From: Bradyrhizobium manausense
Lineage (GTDB): Bacteria; Pseudomonadota; Alphaproteobacteria; Rhizobiales; Xanthobacteraceae
Reading direction: 5' to 3'
Assembly: GCF_001440035.1 (NCBI RefSeq)
Contig: NZ_LJYG01000109.1
Coordinates: 1-43,640 of the forward strand
Length of the DNA: 43,640 nucleotides
The notes beneath the pieces are model-generated. The model was not told where the DNA came from, ran no database searches, and was given only the letters and a program-made list of their open reading frames with translations. Numbering within the stretch: the first letter of the stretch is position 1; each line of letters begins with the position of its first letter. Made by a program: the position numbers and the translations under genes. Positions 9,325 to 17,652 of this stretch are shown here, piece by piece.

Positions 9325-9944
9325 AATCATCGTCGAAGAATAATGACCCGATGTCGCCCTATAGCGACAAAAGCCACCCTCATGCGTATCCGTGCCGCCC
9401 GCAGTAAGGAGCTGACGTTGCCTCAATCGGCGTACCCGTGGACCCTTCCGCTTATTGTGGCGGCCGTGAAAAGTATCTGATTCTTCTGCCCTTTTTTTCG
9501 CTGAGCGGCAGAGGCCCGTGTTCGCGTCCGTGGACCATTCGGGCTGAAGATACCAGGTGTCGTTTTGCAAACGGATCGTTAGGCTGACGATCCGGCATCG
9601 GCACGGCTAGAGTGTGTTTTAGGGTTAGGGATGCAGGACATAATTCTCGACTCATTCTCAGATTGCTCAAATCCGATCGAACCTGGTCTTGATAAGCCGC
9701 TTGTGGCGCAAGAAGGGCGGCTAAGCCTCCGCGCTGCTGCGGCCTCTGTAAGATGGGGGCGCGTGGTTCTCGGGCCAAAGAGCCCACAAAAACGCTTTTT
9801 GGAGAAGTTCGTATCCGCGTGGTGATGTCGAAGTGAACCTCCAGTCTAGGTTATGATCGCGAATCCAGCGCGAGAACGGTGAATATAGCGTTCAACCTCC
9901 GTCGCTAGACGGGCATAACCGCATCGCACCTCTACCGCCGAGTG
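9325..9944. other. No recognisable gene
   Basis: Short frames only on both strands. Nothing with a family signature or a convincing start was found. Confidence 0.45.
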
Positions 9945-10121
9945 CTACCGTTGTGCTTCATACGCTACTATCTTGCGATCGCTCTTCCAAAGCTCAATCG
10001 CGTAATCATTTGCAACGCGCCGTACCCGCTCCTTTGCTACGTCCTCATCAGAACAGATAAATTCGACGAAACTCACAGCATGTCCATCTGGCCCGACTAG
10101 GTAGGCCGTGTACCGCTCCAT
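9945..10121 (-). CDS. Small conserved-type protein of unknown function
   Basis: The 58-residue protein begins MERYTAYLVGPDGHAVSFVE and ends WKSDRKIVAYEAQR. The layout (a short strand, GPDGH, an acidic helix-prone middle, then ELW.SDRKI) resembles small proteins common in Bradyrhizobium genomes, so I take it as real. The start at 10121 is preferred to longer frames because AGAGGTAG lies about seven bases upstream. No signal peptide or membrane segment. Function unknown. Confidence 0.65.
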   Translation of the reverse strand: MERYTAYLVGPDGHAVSFVEFICSDEDVAKERVRRVANDYAIELWKSDRKIVAYEAQR

Positions 10122-10248
10122 CGAAGCTACCTCTAGCCGACGGCTCGTGACCATAGCGGCCCCGGTCGCTGCACTGACCGAAAACGCGCAACCCGGATTA
10201 CGGCGCAAACCTGCGCGGAGTAAAGTCCCAAGATTGTTCTTCAACGAT

Positions 10249-10632
10249 TCACTCCGTGATTGGAGTGCGGCTCCCCGACCAGATCGTGTACGTGAAGTCC
10301 GCGCCTTCCCGGTGATCGAACAGCCTTGCGTGCTTGCTGGTGACCTTTACGGAAAAGAAAGATGAAGTGTCGTGATCAAAGCCGCTGTACGCTCCCAGGG
10401 GGCGCGGCCTCAGCCGCCAACGTGATCTCACGCCCTGGTGAAACATATACGGCAGTGAGCCGCCGACTTTGCACTGATTGTCGGAGTCGTATCCGCTCGC
10501 CCAATTTGCGTTTACCCACACCCTGATCCTATTGTATCCACGGGTTTCGTGTTCGTACAAGCTGAGGACCTCGCGGCGGAGCGCGTGAGCAAAGGCGACC
10601 GCAGCCACAGCCGCCCGCATATGCTGTTTCAT
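10249..10632 (-). CDS. Possible small secreted protein of unknown function
   Basis: A 127-residue frame beginning MKQHMRAAVAAVAFAHALRR, which looks like a short or damaged signal peptide, followed by a strand-rich domain (RIRVWVNANWASGYDSDNQC, then KVGGSLPYMFHQG). The hydrophobic core is short and meets LRREV directly, so a frameshift near residue 17 is possible. It lies just upstream of the 58-residue gene on the same strand (gap 127 bases). Function not recognised. Confidence 0.45.
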   Translation of the reverse strand: MKQHMRAAVAAVAFAHALRREVLSLYEHETRGYNRIRVWVNANWASGYDSDNQCKVGGSLPYMFHQGVRSRWRLRPRPLGAYSGFDHDTSSFFSVKVTSKHARLFDHREGADFTYTIWSGSRTPITE

Positions 10633-11271
10633 GGCACCTCACCGCAAATCGGTCGGGGCGGACACAACACGCCGTGACACGTCCGGTCCGCCCCTGCATC
10701 ACCCAGCCGGGAGGCGAGACGGTGATGGTGTGCTGGGCGAAGCAAGCTGCGTGCCGAAGGCGAAATTACGAAGTCTACAGGCGCCTTGCGATGGTGTGCA
10801 CAGCGTCAGCCTAGGAAAATCGGCTCAAACCCGACAAGCTCGCAGAGCTCTTGTCCGATTGCTCGCAAAGGCTGTGGTGCGGAGCCTCGGCTTTGCTGGA
10901 TTTGCCTTGACGGCCACCGGCACGCCGCCATTTGCCAGAGGTGCGGCTATGCCGACACCTGGCGCTTCCTCGCTTCCTCCTCCGCCGATCCATCGCGAAG
11001 GATCAGTTCGCATCAAACTCCAGGAGCAATGAGCTGGAGCCGCGATGCTCGCCAGCAGTCCACGGAAGCCTCACTTGTCCCATCTCTTCGGGCGATACGC
11101 GCTGGCCGTTCAAGCGAAAAGCGCGCGGTTAACAGCATACCTTTTCAATTCTGCCTTGTCGGCCAGCACATCGGCCGATGCCTTTAGACGCGTAGCTAGT
11201 GCAAGTATACATCGGCCGCCTCGGTGACAGCTTCAAGGTTATGCAGACCGTTGTTCAGAGCCTGGTGATAC
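10633..11271. other. No recognisable gene
   Basis: Overlapping frames of 60-133 residues exist on both strands but have the arginine/serine-rich composition of GC-rich shadow frames. One plus-strand stretch shows a C..C, H..C..C pattern (CWICLDGHRHAAICQRCGY), too short to call a domain. Confidence 0.4.
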
Positions 11272-11322
11272 GGTCAACTACTAACATTGGCAATTGATGA
11301 AGATGACGCACACGTGGCAATC
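11272..11322 (+). promoter_or_regulatory. Conserved intergenic element, copy C
   Basis: Starts GGTCAACTACTAACATTGGC, continues AATTGATGAAGATGACGC and closes with GTGGCAATCC. The first ten bases are identical to copy A and the closing TGGCAATC to copy B. It is about 350 bases ahead of the TauE/SafE gene. Confidence 0.5.
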
Positions 11323-11672
11323 CTACTCAATCAAGCCAGAAGAAAATCAGGATGAATATAGACGTGGCCACCCGATGAACCTGAATGATATGCTGCTCGC
11401 TCGTTGCCTACGGCCGCACTCTCGATCTCGGAAGCCGATGTACGAGCTGAGACGCAATCGGCCCGGCGTCGCCGAAGTCCATGAACTTCACGTCCGTCAG
11501 CATGACGGAGCCTATCGGGTGCGACCTACTTGCCGGTTGTCGTGACGGAGGCCTGCCTGATCATGCGCCCGGAGTACGCAGCAAAGGTGCAGAGGCAGTC
11601 TCTTGCCTCGCGATGCAGTCGTTGACCGATTAATCCTGCGAAGGCGGAAGAGTTCGCCAAAGTCGGTGCAGC
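11323..11672 (+). other. Leader region or gene remnant ahead of the TauE/SafE gene
   Basis: A short plus-strand stretch (ATYLPVVVTEACLIMRPEY, near 11520-11580) looks protein-like but is closed by stops in every frame. It may be the rest of a gene once driven from element C. No family recognised. Confidence 0.25.
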
Positions 11673-12389
11673 ATGTTTCCTCTGGGTTTAGCCGTCATCT
11701 CAATGCTCTACGCGACGGTCGGGCAGGCGGGCGGGACCGCGTTTCTCGGGCTGATGGTGTTCGCCGCTCTTCCGCCAACAGAGATGCGCCCGACAGCGCT
11801 CGCTCTCAACGTCGCTGTCGCGACTTATTCAACCTGGGTCCTTAATCGCAACAGAGTCGTTGACTGGACAATGCTGCGTCCGCTTTTGTTTTCATCAACG
11901 CCAATGGCACTCGGCGGCGGCCTTATCGTGCTTAGGGATTACATTTACAGGCCAATGACTGGCAGCCTCCTTCTGCTGGCAGGCGCCGTGATGGCCTTAC
12001 GGCGCGATCGCGCCACCGATCACGATCGCCAAATGCCGCTCTGGGGTACCGCAAGTGTTGGAGCGATCGTCGGCCTGGTTTCTGGCCTGACCGGTGTTGG
12101 CGGCGGAGTGTTCTTGGCTCCGACGCTCATTGCATTGAATTGGGCGTCTCCTAAGCAGGCCACTGCGCTGTCGAGCCCATTCATCCTGGTGAACTCCGCA
12201 GTCGGGTTAGCCGGAGTTCTTCTCGCCGGCCAAGTGCCGTCTTTGCATTTCGGGTCGTATGCTATCGCCGCGCTGGGAGGCTCCATCACAGGAACGGCAA
12301 TCGGCCTCAAATGGCTGGGTCAAACAGCCACCAGGGTCATACTCGCAGGAGTTTTGTTCGCCGCCGGGATCCAAATGGTTCTTGTGTGA
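11673..12389 (+). CDS. TauE/SafE-family inner-membrane exporter
   Basis: A 238-residue integral membrane protein with seven to eight hydrophobic segments arranged as two related halves, each with a glycine-rich turn: VGQAGGTAFLG near residue 15 and TGVGGGVFLAPTLIALNW near 140. That duplication is the hallmark of the family, whose members are linked to export of sulfite, sulfoacetate or related anions, or to organosulfur uptake. Length is near normal. The ribosome binding site before 11673 is poor and the first hydrophobic segment starts at once, so a few N-terminal residues may be missing or an alternative start used. The TauD-like gene upstream fits a sulfur theme, but the two are separated by unrelated remnants. 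Confidence 0.85.
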   Translation: MFPLGLAVISMLYATVGQAGGTAFLGLMVFAALPPTEMRPTALALNVAVATYSTWVLNRNRVVDWTMLRPLLFSSTPMALGGGLIVLRDYIYRPMTGSLLLLAGAVMALRRDRATDHDRQMPLWGTASVGAIVGLVSGLTGVGGGVFLAPTLIALNWASPKQATALSSPFILVNSAVGLAGVLLAGQVPSLHFGSYAIAALGGSITGTAIGLKWLGQTATRVILAGVLFAAGIQMVLV

Positions 12390-13546
12390 AGGCTGAGGTC
12401 GCTGGAGCGGCGCTCGGGTGATCGTCGCGAGCCGGATAATGAGCGAGTAAACATTCGGCTCGCGCCTCTCAATGGGGGCGAGGTGGATATCGGATGCACG
12501 TCTAAGCGGGATGAGCAATATACTGATCCAAGCTCGGTCGTGGACGATGCGTTCAACCGAGTACGGAGCCACCTGCAGTAGCACGAGCATCTGATTGGCA
12601 GCGGTCGGTCAGCGTCCGAAGTAGGGACGGTTGGCACCGTGGTGCGGACCAGGCTGCCAGTTCGGTTTTCTCAAGGGACCCCTAATTGGGAGATTTACTT
12701 CAGTTGCATCGGTGTTCTGGAAGCTGGCGCGGAGATCGGTGTCGGAGCGCGCGTGAGCTCGGTCGAGGAACTCGGCGAAGACGGTCTGCAATCCATCGCA
12801 GTCAAAGCTTTGGGCAAGTGCGCCTAAGCTTGTCGTCGCACCCGACAATACATAGCGATGCGAGCTGTAATGGCCGCGCCAGATCTGCGCGGCGGAGCAG
12901 CTAAGTCATTGAGAGAGGCTCTCGCGTCGTCTGATGAGAGAGCCTCCGTCCTTCTACCGGCGTGTCGCCGCTTCCCGCAGACGCGATAGATGATCGCATG
13001 TTCTCTGGGAGGGTGGCTCCGGTTCCGACGGCGCTATATCGGCGACCCGGAGGGGTTTTTCGCGTTGGCGAACCGAGTCTGAGCCAGCTTATCATGTCCG
13101 GGCGATGCCAGCGCGCCGAGTTTCTATTTATACATCACCAAATGCGTATAGATCATGCAACCACCCAGCCGCGAGATTGATGGGGGGCGAGTTCACCCTT
13201 CTCGTGGTTCCTCCGCTCTGGTAGACGACGTAGAAAATCTTACTCGTGGGGCCCGGTCCGGGCGGCGTTTATTCCGCCCGGCATGTTTTCACCTCTGAAG
13301 GGGGCCGGTATCGATCAGCGTGCCCCATGCCGCTCTCACCCGACGGCGGTGTGCCTTTCTTGCGAGAATGTCGGCACCAGTTCTGTGCATGTCGGCCGAG
13401 TCGATCTCCAGGAGGGCTCTGCCAGATTTCCTCAGCGATGCCCGGGTGCTAATAAGCTCATGTTGCCTCTATTCAGTAGCCGTTTGCCTTTTGAACGCGT
13501 CTGCGGGCGCTTTTCCAGAGAACTGAGAGTCTTAGGAGACGACTAC
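12390..13546. other. No recognisable gene; one inverted repeat
   Basis: Over 1.1 kb without a convincing gene. A minus-strand frame ending NWQPGPHHGANRPYFGR (stop at 12609) has a plausible composition but no family or start signal. The inverted repeat at 12915-12946 is listed separately. Confidence 0.4.
12915..12946. repeat. Inverted repeat, 9-base arms
   Basis: GAGGCTCTC at 12915-12923 and GAGAGCCTC at 12938-12946 enclose a 14-base loop. No T-run follows on either strand. It could be a weak transcript end or the end of a lost mobile element. Confidence 0.4.
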
Positions 13547-13789
13547 ATGAAGTCCGTGCGGATCACGCCTGAGGAATAATTTGCAAGACGGCCAAGTAAT
13601 CACTTTCCTACTGCTATCGGCGCTAAGCGGAAACTGTGCCAACTTCAGACGACATTCAGGACTCCCGACCAGGCTTCCAGCTATCTTCACAAGCACCGAA
13701 AAGAGTTGGAGCATGCAACCCGCGAAAGATTCGCCCGTGGCGAGTTGGAAGACGGGGTGTCGTCAAACCGACAACGCTTTCAGAGTTAG
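13547..13789 (+). pseudogene. Small gene interrupted by one in-frame stop
   Basis: A strong ribosome binding site (AGGAG nine bases before the ATG) starts MKSVRITPEE, then TAA at 13577-13579. The same frame continues for 70 codons as FARRPSNHFP and later TPDQASSYLHKHRKELEHAT, then RERFARGELEDG, to a stop at 13789. The downstream part is clearly protein-like (helical and charged). One stop thus separates a well-placed start from a good coding frame. Either the gene is recently inactivated or this base should be rechecked. Family not recognised with certainty. Confidence 0.6.
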
Positions 13790-13840
13790 CATCCGCTTTA
13801 AATTGCTGACGGCAGTCCAGGGATGAGAGCAAAAGCCCGT

Positions 13841-14101
13841 CTATTTGAGCGGGTATTTGATCTTTGGCAGCTGCCCGGTTAGCGAATGAAGGAATGCGAC
13901 AATATCATCCACCTCCTTTTTGGCTGGCTTGGCGCCGAGCTGCGCTTCGCTCATCACGCCCACCGCCTGCTTGAGACTCAAGACCTGCCCCGAATGGAAG
14001 ATCGATGCCCGTAAGGCGACGTTGCCCAGCGGCGCGGATAAATATCCATCGTTTGCGATCTTGGCAACCGCAAAGCCGCCCCCTTGTCGGCGACTGGTCA
14101 A
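13841..14101 (-). pseudogene. Cytochrome c peroxidase family, C-terminal fragment
   Basis: The frame carries KIANDGYLSAPLGNVALRAS, then FHSGQVLSLKQAVGVMSEAQ, LGAKPAKKEVDDIVAFLHSL and a short tail. This is the last roughly 80 residues of the di-heme cytochrome c peroxidase/MauG family (pattern LRNVALTAPYFHDG ... LSDDEVAAIVAFLKSLTG). The heme-binding CXXCH motifs and the rest of the about 350-residue protein are missing; similarity stops near 14060. The fragment lies 55 bases beyond the 3' end of the chitinase gene. Confidence 0.8.
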
Positions 14102-14155
14102 ACAACAGTGCTGCCCGACTTCTCGATTACGCCGAGCAGGACAGTAGCTACGCTC

Positions 14156-15391
14156 CTATTCGGACCTTCGTACAGGTGGGGGGCGGAGTGCTGCGAGCAG
14201 CGAACCGTCATCGGCGAATAAGTCCCAGACCACGACTCCGGCGAGCGCATGGGTGCGAGCGTACGTCGCCTTGCATGCGATGGAGAGTGGGTCGTCGTAG
14301 CTGATCCACAAGCGCCGTTCGGCGCTGTAGAGCCACGGCACCTGGGCCTCGTCGCTCCAATAACGGCGAAACCCCTGCTCCTCCGGTCGCCGGGCAACGA
14401 GATCTCGATAATCGATGCCGTCGCTTCCTCCCCACTCCTCGCTCGCTGTAGCCCCCGGTTGGAAAAGCCCGCCCTTTTCTTGCGGCACGCCCGCAACGGC
14501 TCGGCTATAGAAGGCCATCCCGAGCGTCACCTTGGCTGGCGGCACGCCGGAACGGATCAAGGCGGTCACGCTCGCATCGACATTCAGGTCGGGATTTGGA
14601 TCTCCGGCGCCGGCGAACAGTGGGGCATTGAAGCCGGCAAAGGCCGAGCCCGCATGATAGTCGTAGGCCATCACATTGATTCGGTCGACCAGGCGAGCGA
14701 GAGCGGCCGCCTCTAGATTGATAATTTTGTCAGGCGTCGACGACACCGCGATGGTGAGCTCCAGGCTCCGGCGCTCCAACGCGGAAAAGCCCGCGAGCTT
14801 TCGGCGGAGCTCCGCAATCAGGAGCGTAAAATTGCCACGGTCCTCGATGTGCGCAAGATTTCCGGGACGTCCTCCTGAGACAGGAAATTCCCAATCGACA
14901 TCGACGCCATCGAACAGACCTGGATACGGCCGAAAGAACGCCTCGACGACGGATTGTGCAAACCGCGCGCGCGAGAGCGGCGTGGCAGCTGCGGCCGAGA
15001 AATATTTCGATCCGTTCCAACCGCCTAACGAAATCAGGATCCGAAGCTGCGGATTGCTCCGCTTCAATTCGGCGAGTTGGGCGAAGTTGCCGCCGAACGG
15101 ACCGGGCGCCGTCCCATCGCAGGCTCCGGCGTCGAGGCAACTGTCCGTAAGTTCAGCCAGTCCTTCTGCCGAGACGGTACCGAATGCGTACATCAAGTGG
15201 GTCAGCTCGCGAGCCGGGATCGTCCTGATGCTCGGGCCGCCTGGCCGAGCCTTCCAAGGGGCCAGATAGCCGGCGACCACGGGGCTCCCGACTTGTGCGG
15301 CCCACCCCTGCTGCATCAAAGTTTGTCCGCACACGAGGGTAAACAACCCGGCCGCGGCGAATGTTCGACGATTAGCAAGACTCAAGACCAT
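14156..15391 (-). CDS. Secreted glycoside hydrolase family 18 chitinase
   Basis: A 411-residue protein that cleaves beta-1,4-linked N-acetylglucosamine polymers. The signal peptide is in the first 32 residues (ANRRTFAAAGLFTLVC onward, ending GWAAQ) with twin arginines at residues 8-9. The GH18 barrel shows SLGGW (121-125), the catalytic DGVDVDWE (161-168, E168 being the acid), INVMAYDYH, LGMAFYSRAV and a closing VVWDLFADDG. All catalytic positions are present, so it should be active. The start at 15391 follows GAGAG and gives the cleanest signal; a longer frame to 15493 lacks one. Possible substrates are fungal or insect chitin, or lipochitin Nod factors; the sequence does not decide. It is divergent from the tts-box gene. 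Confidence 0.92.
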   Translation of the reverse strand: MVLSLANRRTFAAAGLFTLVCGQTLMQQGWAAQVGSPVVAGYLAPWKARPGGPSIRTIPARELTHLMYAFGTVSAEGLAELTDSCLDAGACDGTAPGPFGGNFAQLAELKRSNPQLRILISLGGWNGSKYFSAAAATPLSRARFAQSVVEAFFRPYPGLFDGVDVDWEFPVSGGRPGNLAHIEDRGNFTLLIAELRRKLAGFSALERRSLELTIAVSSTPDKIINLEAAALARLVDRINVMAYDYHAGSAFAGFNAPLFAGAGDPNPDLNVDASVTALIRSGVPPAKVTLGMAFYSRAVAGVPQEKGGLFQPGATASEEWGGSDGIDYRDLVARRPEEQGFRRYWSDEAQVPWLYSAERRLWISYDDPLSIACKATYARTHALAGVVVWDLFADDGSLLAALRPPPVRRSE

Positions 15392-15711
15392 AGGCTCTCT
15401 GCTGGATTGCGCGTTTGCGCCAACGGATGACGACGACCTCCAGGATATCGCTCGGCACGACTGCCGCGAACCTATCGACATCAAACTGATCACTCGTTCT
15501 CAACCAAACGCCTCAAAGCGGCTCCGGCGCGACACCGGATTCAGGTGCGATATACTTGGGGTCGATATAGCGGTTGTCCATACCTAACAGCGGGCGCCGG
15601 CAGTGCGCCCTGCGCGGTGGCGTAGTGCTCGCGAATAGGGCGGCCGGTGAAGTGCCAGTCCGGTGAGACCCAGCGATCTTCTGATCAGCCAATCTGCGCG
15701 ACAGCGATCTC

Positions 15712-15743
15712 GTCAGCTTCTCGAAAGGCAGCTCTGCTATCTA
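15712..15743 (+). promoter_or_regulatory. tts box (TtsI binding site of the type III secretion regulon)
   Basis: Starts GTCAGCTTCTCGAAAGGCAG and continues with CTCTGCTATCTA. The first 16 bases match the rhizobial tts-box core GTCAGCTT-N-TCGAAAG exactly, and the C-rich tail ending CTA is also present. It lies about 43 bases before the start of the downstream gene, the usual distance. This implies flavonoid/NodD-TtsI control of that gene. Confidence 0.85.
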
Positions 15744-15786
15744 AGGGTTCGGAACGGCTGTGGCGGTTCTCAATTGGAGACTAGGT

Positions 15787-16383
15787 ATGCGCGTTAACAC
15801 TACCGACCGGTTGCCACCAATCCCCGAAGAGAGGACGAGCCGGCAAGACGGTCCAACGGACTTTCAGCAGCAGCTCAGCGCGCTAAGGACGCCGGCGATG
15901 CTCAACAGGGCGGGCAATTCGCAGGGCGGGGCGCAGACGCGTCTTCCGCGGTCTCGCTTGAACCTTCCATATCGTGAGTCCGCGCTGCACGACAGTCCTG
16001 ACCTCTTGCGAAGGGGCGCTCCGTCGGCGGAAGTCGTCGCGACGCTTGCAGGAGCGCAGGCGCGTCTTCCCCGGTCTCGCATGAACCTTCCGTATAGTGA
16101 GTCTTCCCGGTTGCGCGATGGTCCTGACTTTGTCCGCGATCCGTCGCAGGATAACCCGTCGCTGGACTTCAGCACGTCTCCCGGCGCGTTGCTGTCCGGG
16201 ATAGAGACAGATCACCCGGAGGCTCGAATGAATCGTCCGTATAAAGAGTCCGTGCTCCTTGCCGATGCTCGCTTTGCGCCGCCTGATGAAACGACTAACA
16301 GAGCGGTTCAGGAGGAGGTTGGGGCGTCTTCGCCGGCAATCTCATCCGAGCGATACTCAAAACACCACTGGCGAAATATATAA
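15787..16383 (+). CDS. Candidate type III effector with three PYxES repeats
   Basis: A 198-residue soluble protein rich in Ser, Pro and Arg with no signal peptide or membrane segment. It contains three copies of a repeat centred on R-(L/M)-N-x-PY-x-ES at residues 57-65, 98-106 and 147-155. The first two copies are longer (AQ.RLPRSR.NLPY.ES followed by a D..PD stretch) and spaced 41 residues, the third diverged and 49 further on. The N-terminus (first about 50 residues, polar and Ser/Thr/Gln-rich) fits a secretion signal. The start at 15787 is favoured by GGAG seven bases upstream. The tts box directly in front argues for delivery by the type III system into legume cells. No known effector family is recognised; the tyrosine in each repeat could be a host modification site, which is speculation. 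Confidence 0.8.
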   Translation: MRVNTTDRLPPIPEERTSRQDGPTDFQQQLSALRTPAMLNRAGNSQGGAQTRLPRSRLNLPYRESALHDSPDLLRRGAPSAEVVATLAGAQARLPRSRMNLPYSESSRLRDGPDFVRDPSQDNPSLDFSTSPGALLSGIETDHPEARMNRPYKESVLLADARFAPPDETTNRAVQEEVGASSPAISSERYSKHHWRNI

Positions 16384-16399
16384 TCGCTAAGTCCCGCAT

Positions 16400-16422
16400 C
16401 TGAGGCAGCTAGACTGCCTCAG
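16400..16422 (+). terminator. Perfect hairpin after the effector gene
   Basis: CTGAGGCAG, loop CTAGA, CTGCCTCAG, beginning 17 bases after the stop codon. Followed by TATAAT rather than a T-run, so it is a likely but not classical terminator. Confidence 0.6.
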
Positions 16423-16804
16423 TATAATCCGAGCGATCTGACGATACAATCTCCCAGGCCCCGCCCGCCGATATATCCTGCGACGGCGAATGGCCAGTCG
16501 ATTCCGAATTGCTTTCAGTCATGGGCGAGCACAGGTACTGAAAGGAATGCCGCTCATATAGCGACAGCCAAAGCTTGCCGCACATTTGTCAGCGTGATTA
16601 CACCAATCTAAGATTCTTCCTCAACTCCACGTGCGCGATGGAGGCCGCTGACGCGCAGCTGGTCTCGCAAAGCGAAGAAGAATAAGGTCGTGCCCGGCCA
16701 CACGACGGCTTCCGACCGGCCATCCACTATTGAAAGCCAGCTACGTATTCGAGCGTCCGTTTCGCGGGTGCGTCGACTTGCTTTAATCGGCGATAGTGGT
16801 CTTC
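16423..16804. other. No recognisable gene
   Basis: Intergenic; no frame with a family signature was seen on either strand. Confidence 0.45.
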
Positions 16805-16997
16805 CTAATGTTTACCGAAATCGCTTGCCTTTCGCACGTAATAACCTTGCTTCTGAATAGCTAGCCTGATCTCGTGACTGACGCCGATACCGGCGTCTTC
16901 TTCTTTCGCCTCTTCGTGAGCGAACCCGTGGCTGGCAGCGGAGCTCCCCGTGAACAACCCGCAGATCATCTCTATCGTTTAGATACACATCGAACAT
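16805..16997 (-). pseudogene. Small gene with a frameshift
   Basis: AAGG six bases upstream leads into MFDVYLNDRDDLRVVHGELR. After about 30 codons the sensible frame changes by one base to EEDAGIGVSHEIRLAIQKQG, then YYVRKASDFGKH and a stop at 16805. The span of 193 bases is one more than a multiple of three, consistent with a single 1-base indel around 16900. Both halves resemble small proteins common in Bradyrhizobium (LNDRDDLRVV start, EI..A.Q..GYY.R end). Function unknown. Confidence 0.65.
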
Positions 16998-17652
16998 GTC
17001 CGACCTTTGGCTGAAATCGAGGCTATCCTGGCTGTCTCGTGTACGTGAACAAGCGGGGTCATTGGACTTTCGCTCAAACTCGCCAACGACACGTGTCGCC
17101 AGCGACCGAATGCGACCAGATTCAGTCGCGAGAAGTGTGTACTGCCGAAGTCCGGCTTTCACCGGACGTCGCTTGTCACACTATTTTGGCTTATAGTCAG
17201 CGTAGACGATCAACGCCACCGGATCGAACCTTTGTGAAGGGGTGTGCGCGTGATGTCCTAGCGGTGGCAACACGTTGCAGCTGAAATGCCGATCTCGCGA
17301 TGACAGCCCATGCACCGGTAAATTCCAGCGTTGGGAGCTGCGGCTCCTGGCCCGTAATCCCGATCAAAAGCTTCGCTGGAAGACTGTTGCAGATAGTTCG
17401 CGCCTTTGTAGATGGCCATTTCACTTTTCTTGACCGACTAATCTATGAATCAAATGAAATTCATTTTCGGCGGCAAAGCTGCTTAAATTACTTCTCCACG
17501 TTGCATGCGCGCCATCACTGCCACTGGGCGGCCGCGATCAAGATGAGAACTCACATTGCGCCGCCTGAAATGTTCCTGAATGCTAGGCCGTTGCCTCACG
17601 CAATTTGTCCCCCAGTGGGTTGGGACTGCGGGGGCGACAATGAGGCACTGAG
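16998..17652. other. No recognisable gene
   Basis: Short shadow-like frames only. It precedes the broken transposase. Confidence 0.4.

Noticed and set aside
12633..12650. TGGCACCGTGGTGC as an RpoN promoter
   Set aside because: GG and GC are nine bases apart rather than ten, and no gene follows.
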